DNA of 64,000 nt. Origin: Nostoc sp. CENA543 (lineage in GTDB: Bacteria; Cyanobacteriota; Cyanobacteriia; Cyanobacteriales; Nostocaceae). The stretch lies in assembly GCF_002896875.1 (NCBI RefSeq), contig NZ_CP023278.1, positions 4,968,501 to 5,032,500 of the forward strand, given 5' to 3'. Positions 46,126 to 55,474 of the stretch are shown piece after piece. The notes below the pieces were generated by a model. It saw only the letters and a list, made by a program, of their open reading frames with translations, searched no databases and was not told where the DNA came from. Made by a program: the position numbers and the translations under genes. Each line of letters starts with the position of its first letter. Position 1 is the first letter of the stretch.

Positions 46126-47252
46126 TGAAAGTTGGTACTACTGGACAGTTTTTGGGTACGGTGTTAGCCGTACAGGCGAATTTCTACAAGGTACAGCTAG
46201 ATTTTGAGGCAGGGGTGCAGGGGTGCAGGGGTGCAGGGGAGAAAATTGATTTAGACTCCCTAGTACCCAGTCCCCAATCCCCAATCCCCAATCCCCCCTT
46301 CCTCCTATGTACTCGTCGGACTCGGTTGAAAAAAATCGGCCAGCAGGTGATGGTGGGCGATCGCGTGATTGTAGAAGAGCCAGATTGGTCTGGAGAACGA
46401 GGAGCGATCGCGGAGGTCTTACCCCGTCAAACTGAATTAGACCGACCACCAATCGCCAATGCGAACCAAATCCTGCTGGTTTTTGCAGTGGCTGACCCTC
46501 CCTTAGAACCTTACCAACTCAGCCGATTTTTAATAAAGGCAGAATCTACGGGTTTAGATGTGGTGTTATGCCTAAATAAAAGCGATTTAGTTACACCCCC
46601 AGAGCAAGCAGCAATTCGCGATCGCCTGTTAAGTTGGGGATATGAACCCCTATTTATCAGCGTCCAGCAGCAAACGCATATTGCAGAAGTAGCAAAACAT
46701 CTCAGCCAAAAAATCACCGTTGTGGCTGGCCCTTCTGGCGTGGGTAAATCGAGCTTAATTAATGCGCTGATTCCCGATATCAACCTGCGCGTGGGCGAAG
46801 TTTCCGGGAAATTAGCTCGTGGTCGTCACACCACACGCCACGTAGAATTATTTGAGTTACCTAGCGGCGGTTTACTCGCAGACACCCCAGGCTTTAATCA
46901 GCCTGATTTAGATTGTAGTCCCGAAGAATTAGTACATTACTTCCCTGAAGCCAGTGAAAGCCTCGCCCATGCTCACTGTAAATTTAATGATTGTTTACAT
47001 CGAGATGAACCAGATTGTGCTGTGCGGGGTGATTGGGAACGCTATGAACATTATCTAGAGTTTTTAGCAGAAGCGATCGCCAGACAAACACAACTCCAAC
47101 AACAAGCCGATCCCGAATCGACCTTAAAGCGCAAAACCAAAGGCAAAGGTCAAAGCCAATACGAACCCAAACTAGAAAGTAAAAAATATCGTCGAACTTC
47201 CCGACGCACTCAAGTGCAAGGTTTACAAGATTTATATCATGATGAAGAATAA
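46125..47252 (+). CDS. rsgA: Ribosome small-subunit biogenesis GTPase RsgA, with a repeat-derived insert
   Basis: A GTPase of about 375 residues that checks 30S maturation. It has an N-terminal OB fold, then a circularly permuted G domain with G4 LNKSD before G1 GPSGVGKSSLI and G3 DTPGFNQPDL, and a C-terminal zinc knuckle (C-x5-C-x-H-x6-C type, CKFNDCLHRDEPDC). I set the start at ATG 46125 (MKVGTTGQFLGTVLAV). Within the OB fold, residues about 29-59 are translated from intergenic spacer repeat ('ggggtgcaggggtgcagggg', then 'agtccccaatccccaatcc'), expanding a loop between two beta strands. The frame stays open, so the protein may still fold. Confidence 0.94.
   Translation: MKVGTTGQFLGTVLAVQANFYKVQLDFEAGVQGCRGAGEKIDLDSLVPSPQSPIPNPPFLLCTRRTRLKKIGQQVMVGDRVIVEEPDWSGERGAIAEVLPRQTELDRPPIANANQILLVFAVADPPLEPYQLSRFLIKAESTGLDVVLCLNKSDLVTPPEQAAIRDRLLSWGYEPLFISVQQQTHIAEVAKHLSQKITVVAGPSGVGKSSLINALIPDINLRVGEVSGKLARGRHTTRHVELFELPSGGLLADTPGFNQPDLDCSPEELVHYFPEASESLAHAHCKFNDCLHRDEPDCAVRGDWERYEHYLEFLAEAIARQTQLQQQADPESTLKRKTKGKGQSQYEPKLESKKYRRTSRRTQVQGLQDLYHDEE
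46209..46305. repeat. Spacer-repeat insertion inside rsgA
   Basis: Three 'aggggtgcagggg' units, then a 30-base unique piece, then three 'ccccaatccccaat' units. Both repeat types occur many times between genes in this window. Here they lie in frame within the OB-fold coding region. Confidence 0.85.
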
Positions 47253-47444
47253 CAGCATTTCCCAGCCCCTAAATTTATTTATAGGGTTCTCCCCCTGTTT
47301 CCCGTTCCCTGTTCCCCGTTCCCTTTCTTGATATTTAATTTGCTGAAATTACTCATCTGCTACGATCCCCAGAAGGTCTTAAAATATTGTTAATTTCTGC
47401 CTACTCCCTAGACCTTCAATTTATAAGAATCACCCCAGAAAATT

Positions 47445-49034
47445 ATGGCTATTGGCTACGTCGCGCTTGTACTTCATGCACATCTACCCTTCGTGCGTCA
47501 CCCAGAAAGTGATTATGTGTTGGAAGAAGAATGGCTTTATGAAGCTATTACAGAAACTTACATCCCCTTATTAAAAGTATTTGAAGGCTTAAAGCGAGAC
47601 GGTATCGACTTTAAAATCACGATGAGTATGACACCTCCATTGGTGTCAATGCTGCGTGATCCATTATTACAAGAACGCTACGATGCACATTTAGCACAAT
47701 TAGAAGAACTTATAGAACTGGAAGCTGAACGCAATATCCACAATGGGCATATGCGTTATTTGGCGGAACACTACGCCACCGAGTTTAACGAAGCGCGCCA
47801 GATGTGGGAACGCTACAATGGCGATTTGGTGACGGCTTTTAAACAGTTCCAAGAAAGTAATAATCTCGAAATTATTACCTGTGGTGCAACTCACGGCTAT
47901 TTACCGTTGATGAAAATGTATCCGCAAGCGGTGTGGGCGCAAATTCAGGTAGCTTGTGAACACTACGAAGAAACTTTTGGTCGTCCACCGAAAGGAATTT
48001 GGTTGCCGGAATGCGCTTACTATGAAGGTTTAGAACGGATGCTAGCTGATGCTGGGTTGCGTTACTTCCTCACCGATGGACATGGTATTTTGTATGCGCG
48101 TCCCCGTCCCCGCTTTGGTACTTACGCACCAATTTTTACAGAAACTGGTGTGGCGGCTTTTGGTCGAGATCATGAATCTTCTCAGCAGGTATGGTCTTCT
48201 GAGGTGGGTTATCCTGGTGCGGCGGAATATCGGGAATTTTACAAAGATTTAGGCTGGGAAGCTGAGTATGAGTACATCAAGCCCTACATTATGCCCAACG
48301 GTCAGCGTAAAAATACGGGGATTAAGTATCACAAAATCACCGGACGCGGTTTAGGTTTATCTGATAAGGCACTTTATGATCCTTATTGGGCAAGAGAAAA
48401 GGCGGCAGAACACGCGGCTAACTTTATGTATAACCGCGAAAGACAAGCAGAACATCTCTATGGCATTATGCAGCGTCCACCGATTATTGTTTCGCCTTAC
48501 GACGCGGAATTATTCGGTCATTGGTGGTATGAAGGCCCTTGGTTTATTGATTACCTGTTCCGCAAGTCTTGGTATGACCAAGGGACTTATCAAATGACCC
48601 ACTTGGCTGATTATTTACGGGCTGAACCGACTCAACAAGTGTGTCGTCCTTCCCAGTCCAGTTGGGGTTACAAAGGTTTTCATGAGTATTGGTTGAATGA
48701 TACCAATGCTTGGATTTACCCCCATCTGCATAAAGCTGCGGAACGGATGATTGAAATCTCCCAATTAGAACCAGAGGATGAATTAGGCTGGAAGGCTTTA
48801 AATCAAGCCGCAAGGGAATTACTATTGGCGCAATCTTCAGACTGGGCGTTTATTATGCGGACAGGAACAATGGTTCCCTATGCGGTGAGACGGACGCGAT
48901 CGCACTTGATGCGCTTTAATAAACTCTATGAAGATGTGAAACTCGGCAAAATCGATAGTGGTTGGTTAGAAAAAGTCGAATTAATGGACAATATTTTCCC
49001 TAATATCAATTATCGGGTTTATCGTCCTTTGTAA
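47445..49034 (+). CDS. Glycoside hydrolase family 57, 1,4-alpha-glucan branching enzyme-like (DUF1957)
   Basis: A 529-residue GH57 protein. The N-terminal beta/alpha barrel starts GYVALVLHAHLPFVRHPESDYVLEEEWLYEAI. The nucleophile is E189 in GIWLPECAYYEGLE, and the acid/base is D353 in SPYDAELFGHWWYEGP. The C-terminal helical DUF1957 domain (about 415-525) includes SSWGYKGFHEYWLNDTNAWIYPHLHKAAERM. It should introduce alpha-1,6 branches into glycogen in the cytoplasm. It stands alone and ends at a strong terminator. Confidence 0.93.
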   Translation: MAIGYVALVLHAHLPFVRHPESDYVLEEEWLYEAITETYIPLLKVFEGLKRDGIDFKITMSMTPPLVSMLRDPLLQERYDAHLAQLEELIELEAERNIHNGHMRYLAEHYATEFNEARQMWERYNGDLVTAFKQFQESNNLEIITCGATHGYLPLMKMYPQAVWAQIQVACEHYEETFGRPPKGIWLPECAYYEGLERMLADAGLRYFLTDGHGILYARPRPRFGTYAPIFTETGVAAFGRDHESSQQVWSSEVGYPGAAEYREFYKDLGWEAEYEYIKPYIMPNGQRKNTGIKYHKITGRGLGLSDKALYDPYWAREKAAEHAANFMYNRERQAEHLYGIMQRPPIIVSPYDAELFGHWWYEGPWFIDYLFRKSWYDQGTYQMTHLADYLRAEPTQQVCRPSQSSWGYKGFHEYWLNDTNAWIYPHLHKAAERMIEISQLEPEDELGWKALNQAARELLLAQSSDWAFIMRTGTMVPYAVRRTRSHLMRFNKLYEDVKLGKIDSGWLEKVELMDNIFPNINYRVYRPL

Positions 49035-49117
49035 GTGCTGAGTAGTGAGTGCTGAGTGGTGAGTGCTGAGTGATTTTTTCTCCCCTACACCCTCATACCC
49101 TTACACCCCTAAAAAAC

Positions 49118-49150
49118 AAAACCCCCAGTAATTAACGCTGGGGGTTTTAT
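49118..49150. terminator. Bidirectional rho-independent terminator
   Basis: AAAACCCCCAG-TAATTAACG-CTGGGGGTTTT is a perfect 11-bp stem with A-run before and T-run after. It serves the GH57 gene on the plus strand and the converging small membrane protein gene on the minus strand. Confidence 0.92.
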
Positions 49151-49168
49151 TATTGCTGTCCACTAGAA

Positions 49169-49396
49169 CTATTGAGGTAAATTGCGGCTAGTGTAAGCAT
49201 CCATAGCATAGGCGGGGGTGCGATCGCTATAGTCTATGTCTGCACCTGTAATCGATTTCGCTAATTTTTCAAAAGATTCAGAACGCCAGTTTCTTTCGTG
49301 GATGGGTTTTTTCTGTTCTCCCAAGAAGTAGGCTAAAGTGCCTAGTACGGAAGCTGCTACCCAACCTAAAAGTATTACTGCAACTAGGATTGTCAT
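49169..49396 (-). CDS. Small single-span membrane protein, possibly Psb35-like
   Basis: A 75-residue protein with one N-terminal membrane helix (ILVAVILLGWVAASVLGTLAYFLG, about 3-26) and a polar tail (KPIHERNWRSESFEKLAKSITGADIDYSDRTPAYAMDAYTSRNL). The size and layout match small thylakoid proteins such as the photosystem II assembly factor Psb35, but I cannot confirm that from memory of the family. It is a clear gene: GAGG precedes the ATG and a strong terminator follows the stop. Confidence 0.75.
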   Translation of the reverse strand: MTILVAVILLGWVAASVLGTLAYFLGEQKKPIHERNWRSESFEKLAKSITGADIDYSDRTPAYAMDAYTSRNLPQ

Positions 49397-50112
49397 AATT
49401 AACCTCTTTTTTATATTTTTGTAACTTTATGTAAATAAATATAACACTATTGCGACAAAATTTGCAATATATGCAGCAATCCCTCTTGGTGCAAGGAGTT
49501 ATCTAGATTTGTAAAAGCAAGTCAAATTGCTTTTAAGCAAGTTTATTTAAATGATATTTATCGGCTGTTAAGTAGCCATCATGAACTGTGTGCTTTACTA
49601 GGTTAACAACCGCTATAAGTATGTAATTTTAATTACATGTTTATGATTTTTACTTATATAAATGTGCGGTTTAAGATATGTTCATAATTAAACTGGATTT
49701 TGATATCAGAGGTTTTGAGAAGTTGTAGCGATCGCAGCTTTCAACTAACATCTAATATTTGAAAAACAGGCTATTTTAGCGCATTTTCTATCTGGATGAC
49801 ATCTAGAAAGCGGAAAATCATCCTAGAGATTTCCAGAATACTACCTGGGTATTAATTTAATTTACTGTTGGCAAACGATAACTTTGTGAGTTTCGCAGTT
49901 TGTCTTGCGATATACAACAGCTTTATAGTCATGGAAATATATTTAGAAAAGAGGAGATTAATTACTGGTTTTGATGAGTTAAAAAATAAAATTTTTAACT
50001 TACATTTACCAATATGCTTAGGATGCTAATTATCTGTGTTTTGTTCCAAGACTGTTTTGCATAAATTTTAGACAGACCAAGTCAATTACGTATAATTTAC
50101 ACATTTTTTCTC
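49397..50112. other. Non-coding spacer
   Basis: About 715 AT-rich bases between divergent genes. One HIP1 site lies at about 49728. It should contain both promoters. I see no NtcA site, terminator or repeat. Confidence 0.5.
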
Positions 50113-50910
50113 ATGAAAAAATCACATCAATACAAACAAACAGTTCTGATTACAGGAGCTGCTAACGGGATTGGTTATGAATTGGCATATATTTTTGCCC
50201 AGAATAACTATAATCTTGTATTAGTAGATATCATGCCGCAACAGCTAGCGGATGTTACTGAGAAAATTAGACATCAATTTGACATTTGGGTAAAACCAAT
50301 AGTTAAGGATTTATCTATCAAGACTGCACCGGAAGATATTTTTTCAGAGTTACAACACGAGTCTATTCAGATTGATGTTTTAGTAAATAATGCTGGATTT
50401 GGTATTCATGGTTTATTTAGTGAAACCAACTTGAATACTGAACTAGAAATGCTGCAAGTAAATTTAGTAACTCTGACTCATCTAACTAAGTTATTCCTTA
50501 AAGATATGATCAGAAAAGGTGATGGTAAGATATTAAATCTTGCTTCTGCTGCTGCTTTCCAGCCAGGCCCATTAATGGCGGTTTATTTTGCCACCAAAGC
50601 TTATATTTTATCTTTTTCCCAAGCACTAGCAAGTGAATTAGAAAATACAGGTGTAACTGTAACCGCCCTTTGTCCTGGCCCAACAGAATCAGCTTTTCAT
50701 AAACGCACAGGACTTGCAGGTGCTAGGCAAATAGAAAGTAATAATATGATGGATGCAGAAACAGTTGCAAAAATCGGTTATCGTGCCTTAATGAAAGGTA
50801 AAACTGTGTCTATCCCTGGGTTGAAAAATAAAATGCTGGCAGAAATGGTGAGATTTATCCCCAGAAATTTGGTCACAAAGATTGTGAAAAATATGCAGGA
50901 AGTTACTTAA
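50113..50910 (+). CDS. Short-chain dehydrogenase/reductase
   Basis: A 265-residue classical SDR. The cofactor motif is LITGAANGIGYELA (about 13-26), NNAG is at about 93-96, the catalytic Ser lies in LASAAAFQPGPLMAV, and the Tyr/Lys pair in YFATKAYILSFSQAL (about 157-171). D39 after the beta-2 strand (LVLVDIMPQQ) suggests NAD(H) preference. The substrate is unknown. The C-terminal region (VRFIPRNLVTKIVKNMQ) recalls DltE/YqjQ-like membrane-proximal SDRs. Confidence 0.92.
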   Translation: MKKSHQYKQTVLITGAANGIGYELAYIFAQNNYNLVLVDIMPQQLADVTEKIRHQFDIWVKPIVKDLSIKTAPEDIFSELQHESIQIDVLVNNAGFGIHGLFSETNLNTELEMLQVNLVTLTHLTKLFLKDMIRKGDGKILNLASAAAFQPGPLMAVYFATKAYILSFSQALASELENTGVTVTALCPGPTESAFHKRTGLAGARQIESNNMMDAETVAKIGYRALMKGKTVSIPGLKNKMLAEMVRFIPRNLVTKIVKNMQEVT

Positions 50911-50964
50911 CGGGGAACAGGACAGGTTTTGGGCGGGGATTTAAACCCCACCCAATACAAGCGA

Positions 50965-51165
50965 ATGAAAAAGTCCTGCTTGCGGTATCTAAGCCAGAGG
51001 TGGTTTTCTCCACGCCAGTTGCTTCTCTTTACCCGTCGGTGCTAGTTCATTTTAGGGAAAAAGGGAATTAAAATCACCAGTAGAAGTCTACAAAAACTAC
51101 ACCGGACATGATCCTAAGTCGATGACTGTAGAATCCCCATGCCTCTAGTCTAGGAAGTCTCAACT
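50965..51165 (+). mobile_element. Possible degraded IS200/IS605-type right end
   Basis: The block ends in GAATCCCCATGCCTCTAG, then TCTAGGAAGTCTCAA, which resembles the right-end/guide-RNA region of TnpB-bearing elements. A short frame upstream (KSMTVESPCL, ending at TAG 51158) is interrupted by a stop further 5'. No tnpB is left. Confidence 0.25.
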
Positions 51166-51244
51166 AGGCAAAATACGCCTGATGTGAATTAGAAAAACCT
51201 TAGATATCCAAAAAATAGCCGATGCTGGGAGCTAATGAGACTCG

Positions 51245-51307
51245 GTAGGGGCGGGTTAATCAAATATCATGAACAATTAACGATGATTTTGGTGAACCCG
51301 CCCCTAC
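51245..51307. repeat. Near-perfect hairpin element, 63 bp
   Basis: GTAGGGGCGGGTT at 51245-51257 matches AACCCGCCCCTAC at 51295-51307 exactly. The pairing continues imperfectly for about ten more bases on each side. The 'taggggcgggtt' unit is a common mobile hairpin in filamentous cyanobacteria. Confidence 0.75.
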
Positions 51308-51551
51308 AAATGTTTACGGAATTACCCGATTTTAATTCACATTAGACGTAAAATATAAATTTTTAATTAAGTTTATCTTGCTCTCTGCTGTCGAAATCAC
51401 CGTTGGAAAAGGCTAAATTTGCTATTGTGAAAAATTCAGACTTTCCTTGATGGTTTTGCTGACTGAATTACAGAAGTCAAACAACTTCATGAGGGGTGAC
51501 AGCTATCTTGGCAACTTTACTGCAATTAGTTAGCCATATCTGCGAAAATCT

Positions 51552-51593
51552 GTAGCTTAGGATACATAATAGCTGTTTTAAATGCTTTAGTAT
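51552..51593 (+). promoter_or_regulatory. NtcA-activated class II promoter of hetC
   Basis: GTA-N8-TAC lies at 51552-51565 (GTAGCTTAGGATAC). Exactly 22 bases follow, then TAGTAT at 51588-51593, fitting the -10 form TAN3T. This is the canonical NtcA class II layout and closely resembles the known hetC promoter of Anabaena PCC 7120. It predicts a start near 51600 and a leader of about 710 bases. Confidence 0.85.
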
Positions 51594-51599
51594 CTCTCT

Positions 51600-52312
51600 C
51601 TTGGGTAGAATTCTATCTAGAAAAAATAAAAAGCATTCACAATTTTTGGTTTGATTTTCCGGTTATGTAATCAATAACGGGAAAAGGTAACTAGGTTAAG
51701 AAAACTCTCAATTCTCACAAATAAAAGTTATTTTGTGTGTGGATAGCCCTGTTAATCGACCCAATTAGGATATTACTAAAAACCGCAAAATTTAGTTTTT
51801 AGTGAACATTTAAGGAGTGGAAAAATTACTTTTAACAAGTTTTTAGTAGAAACACTGTGGTAATAATTCCGATACCGATTAACAAAATAGATATAGGCTT
51901 CTGGCAAATTACTCAGTTTTGATTTTGCGCTTAACTTCCTAATGAACAGCCACCAGATACCCAAAGCTAAGTTTATGAACACTGGTTAAAGAATTCGTGA
52001 AAATTTGATAAAATTGGCAAGTCACCCTGAATGCCACTCAGATCAATTCAAAAATAAGTCGGCTTTTATGTCAAATTGCTGATTTATTTATGATTGGCTT
52101 GTGGTGAAAAAATCATTTTGCCAAATGTTGGTTACATAAGTCTTATCAAGAGTAATCACAAAGCAATTCTTGTGAAAAAATCGCAGGATTGTATGAATAA
52201 TGAACTGTTGAAATGAACTAATTTTCATGATTCAAATCAACACGAATTTTTGACATTGGCAACTTTGAGCTAAATCCAACCAAGAGTTTACACACCAATC
52301 TGAAGTTAAACC
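51600..52312 (+). other. Long 5' leader of hetC
   Basis: About 710 bases between the predicted start point and the hetC ATG. It is AT-rich and has no convincing ORF on the plus strand. Long leaders are usual for hetC and hetP. I saw no riboswitch-like fold. Confidence 0.55.
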
Positions 52313-55300
52313 ATGAACCCCTCTTCGCCGTTAAGAGTTTCGGGAGGGCTGAATCAATATGCTAGCAATCAGCCATCTTCCACTCCAGTCGCGCCTATCC
52401 TCAAATTGCTGAGGTTAGTTGCAGGGGATACGAGTCTAGTAACGGAGTTTAGCCAAGCTTGGATGGTGCGGGAGTTCCAGCTAGGTGATGAGTTGGCTAC
52501 CTATAGTTTAGGTGGGGAAGTTGTAGATAGTAATAATATTGTTTCTTTGGTTTGTCAAGGCCGAGTCCGGTTGTTGAGTTTGAATCACAAGTTAGGGCGG
52601 GAAGTTTCGACTCAATTATTGTTAGATGGACAAGTTTTTGGGGGAGATTATTTATTTTGGCATCATTGTTTACCATATCGAGCGATCGCAGCAAGTCCTG
52701 GTAGTCTGGTGCAAATCTCTGTCACCGAACTAGAACAATGGTTAGAACGTATACCCCAACTAGAAGATTATTTACAGCAGTTAGCTAATGAACGCCAAAC
52801 GCTAATTTTCTTCAAAAGCTACACTGATTTACACTCACTCAAAAGCACCACACTGCGAGAATTATCACCTTTATTAACCACTAAACAAATCCCCGCCGAT
52901 ACACCTTTATCAACCGCTACACCCCCAGAAGCTGGACGATTTTGGCTAGCGCGTGGTCAAGTCGAGTCTATATCTGTAGGGAGTTTAACCCCGGCGATGG
53001 GTGATAGTTGGGGATATCCAGAACTGACACCACCAGACGGGAAGGCGCAAACAGATTTGTTAGTTTACTACCTATCTATAGAAAATTGGGATACAGCCAA
53101 GGCTTTAGCACCTAATTTCTGGATTAATCATCATCCAGCCGTAGCAGCCAAACCAGTGGCGAAAACGACGGAGAGTAAAACTAAAATTCTCCTACCGCCA
53201 ATTACGAATGTGTCAGTGCCGGAAAATCATACACATCATCCCAAAGCAGATAGTGAAGTTGTTAACGAGGAACAGGGAACAGGGAATGGGGAAGAGGGAA
53301 TTGACTTTCCCCAACAAGAGGTAAAACGCAGGTTTTGGTTTACTTATCCCTTCATTCAGCAACAGAGTTTATCTGATTGTGGGGTGGCTTGTTTGGCGAT
53401 GATTAGTCAGTATTGGGGTAAACGCTTAAGTTTCCCTACCCTACGTCAGTTAGCCCAAGTGGATAGATTAGGTGCAACTTTAGAAAGTTTAGCCAACACC
53501 GCCCAAACTTTGGGTTACGATGTCCTACCAGTCCGCGCTAGTTTAAATAAATTAGAATGGCAAACTAACCCGTGGATTGCCCACTGGCAAGGCATTCACT
53601 ATATAGTAGTGTGGCAAATTAAAGGCGATCGCATCTTAATTTCTGACCCTGCTTTGGGTAAACGATGGCTAAAACGTGCCAAATTTACGGCAAATTGGAC
53701 GGGTTATGCTCTGTTATTAAATCCTACTGATGTTTTTTATGCCCTCAAAAGTGAGAAAGTCTCATTAGGTCGCTATGGGCAAATATTGTGGCATTACCGA
53801 AAGTTACTCAAGCAAGTTATTCTCGCTTCCCTCTTAATTCAGATATTCGGACTAGCTGCACCTCTTTGTACACAAATTGTTATTGACCAATTCATCCCCA
53901 GTAAGAATTTAGATACATTAAATGTCTTCGCCATTGCTTACCTATGTTTAGGGATTTGGCGAAACATCTTAACGGTGCAACATCAATACTTACTTGATTA
54001 TTTAGCCAGTCGTCTTGACCTCAATCTCATTGGCAGTTTTATTCACTACACCTTGCAATTACCCTTGCAGTTTTTTGCTACTCGTTCCGTAGAAGATATT
54101 GTCAGTCGCGTCCAAGAAAATCAAAGAATTCAACAATTTATTACTCGTCGGGCAATTGGTGCAACTATCGATGCTTTGATGGTCATCATTTATCTGGGGT
54201 TGATGATTTCCTACAACTGGCAATTAACTTTGTTGGTATTAAGTTGGATTTTAGCGATCGCATTTTTTGCGTTAGGTGTCAGTCCTTATATTAAGCAAGC
54301 ATCCAGAGAAGTTTGGCAAGAATCCACCGGACAACAAACAGCAATTGTCGATATGATTAGTGGGATTACCACCGTCAAAACCGCCACAGCCGAACGGGGA
54401 CTGCAAAAGTATTGGGAAGAACGCTTCTTGAAAATGTTAAAAGCGCGGTTGCAGGGACAAAAATTAGCTAATCGGTTACAGCTAACCCGCAGCTTAATTA
54501 ACCATATCAGTAGCACCCTGATTTTATGGTTTGGGGTGACACTAGTCATGGGAAAACAAATCTCCCTTGGTCAATTTGTCGCCTTTAATCTACTAATTAG
54601 TAGTATTACTAACCCAGTTTTAGCCTTGGTGGGATTATGGGATGAATTTCAACAAGTGCTAATTGCAGTCGAAAGACTCAATGATGTGTTTGCAGCCGGT
54701 GCAGAAGAAAATCAGCAAACCACACTGTTGGTAATGCCTCCTATTGATGGGGAGGTAAGGTTAGAAAATGTCTCTTTTCACTATCATGACCAACCAGAAC
54801 GCGAAATTCTGCAAAATATTTCCTTTATTGCCAAACCAGAACAGATTATTGGCATTATCGGCCATAGTGGTGCTGGTAAAACTACTTTAGGTCATGTACT
54901 TGCAGGCTTATACACACCCACATCGGGCAAAATCTTCATTGATGATCATGATACAGCCATCATGTCTACCCAATCCCTGCGGAGTCAATTGGGACTAGTA
55001 TTACAAGATGTGTTTCTGTTTTCTGGGACAATTTTAGAAAACATTACCTTACATGATCCAGAGTTTAGCCGAGAACAAGCCATTGCGGCTGCCAAGTTGG
55101 CTAACGCCCATGAGTTTATTCAAGCATTACCTTTTGGTTACGATACAAAAGTTAGTGAAAGGGGTTTAGGGCTTTCCGTAGGACAAAAACAAAAAATTGC
55201 GATCGCCCGCACCTTAATTAGAAACCCCAAAATTTTGATTTTGGATGAAGTAACTTTTAACTCCGATATCGAAACCGAAGCCGACTGGCACGATAATTTA

Positions 55301-55468
55301 GCCCTCATCACTCAAAACCGCACTACATTTATCATCTCTCATCGCGCTGCCAGTGTGCGCCATGCCGACTATATCTTAGTCCTAGACAGAGGCATGATTA
55401 TTGAGCAAGGCACACACGAACAACTGATGAACATTGCAGGTATTTATCATCAGTTAGCAGCGAGGTAG
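52313..55468 (+). CDS. hetC: HetC: peptidase-containing ABC exporter of heterocyst development
   Basis: A 1051-residue ABC exporter. Domains in order: a cyclic-nucleotide-binding-like fold (about 45-170), a linker, a C39 peptidase (about 340-470) with C356 (LSDCGVACLAM), H429 (GIHYIVVW) and D445 (ISDPALGK), six membrane helices (about 495-770), and an ATPase with Walker A GHSGAGKTT, signature LSVGQKQKIAIARTL and Walker B ILILDEVTFNSD. The D-loop reads NSD instead of the usual ALD. It resembles exporters that trim double-glycine leaders; its cargo is unknown. hetP downstream and the NtcA promoter upstream support the hetC name. The linker at 320-332 is repeat-derived. Confidence 0.93.
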   Translation: MNPSSPLRVSGGLNQYASNQPSSTPVAPILKLLRLVAGDTSLVTEFSQAWMVREFQLGDELATYSLGGEVVDSNNIVSLVCQGRVRLLSLNHKLGREVSTQLLLDGQVFGGDYLFWHHCLPYRAIAASPGSLVQISVTELEQWLERIPQLEDYLQQLANERQTLIFFKSYTDLHSLKSTTLRELSPLLTTKQIPADTPLSTATPPEAGRFWLARGQVESISVGSLTPAMGDSWGYPELTPPDGKAQTDLLVYYLSIENWDTAKALAPNFWINHHPAVAAKPVAKTTESKTKILLPPITNVSVPENHTHHPKADSEVVNEEQGTGNGEEGIDFPQQEVKRRFWFTYPFIQQQSLSDCGVACLAMISQYWGKRLSFPTLRQLAQVDRLGATLESLANTAQTLGYDVLPVRASLNKLEWQTNPWIAHWQGIHYIVVWQIKGDRILISDPALGKRWLKRAKFTANWTGYALLLNPTDVFYALKSEKVSLGRYGQILWHYRKLLKQVILASLLIQIFGLAAPLCTQIVIDQFIPSKNLDTLNVFAIAYLCLGIWRNILTVQHQYLLDYLASRLDLNLIGSFIHYTLQLPLQFFATRSVEDIVSRVQENQRIQQFITRRAIGATIDALMVIIYLGLMISYNWQLTLLVLSWILAIAFFALGVSPYIKQASREVWQESTGQQTAIVDMISGITTVKTATAERGLQKYWEERFLKMLKARLQGQKLANRLQLTRSLINHISSTLILWFGVTLVMGKQISLGQFVAFNLLISSITNPVLALVGLWDEFQQVLIAVERLNDVFAAGAEENQQTTLLVMPPIDGEVRLENVSFHYHDQPEREILQNISFIAKPEQIIGIIGHSGAGKTTLGHVLAGLYTPTSGKIFIDDHDTAIMSTQSLRSQLGLVLQDVFLFSGTILENITLHDPEFSREQAIAAAKLANAHEFIQALPFGYDTKVSERGLGLSVGQKQKIAIARTLIRNPKILILDEVTFNSDIETEADWHDNLALITQNRTTFIISHRAASVRHADYILVLDRGMIIEQGTHEQLMNIAGIYHQLAAR
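53265..53303. repeat. Spacer repeat inside the hetC linker
   Basis: 'gaggaacagggaacaggga' followed by 'atggggaagaggga' is the same unit as in spacers (compare 24682-24700, 47300-47325). It is translated as EEQGTGNGEEG between the regulatory and peptidase domains. Confidence 0.65.
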
Positions 55469-55474
55469 GGGTTG

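Larger units (their letters stand above)
50911..51540. other. Spacer between the SDR gene and the hetC promoter
   Basis: Contains a hairpin GGGCGGGGATTTAAACCCCA (from 50931) just after the SDR stop, a possible IS605-type remnant (about 50965-51160) and a 63-bp hairpin element (51245-51307). No intact gene is supported. Confidence 0.5.

Noticed and set aside
51838-51876. Second NtcA site in the hetC leader (GTAATAATTCCGATAC)
   Set aside because: The half-sites are spaced by 10 bases, not 8, and no -10 box follows at the right distance.
51776-51982. 68-codon minus-strand frame in the hetC leader
   Set aside because: AT-rich, no ribosome-binding site, composition unlike protein; probably chance.
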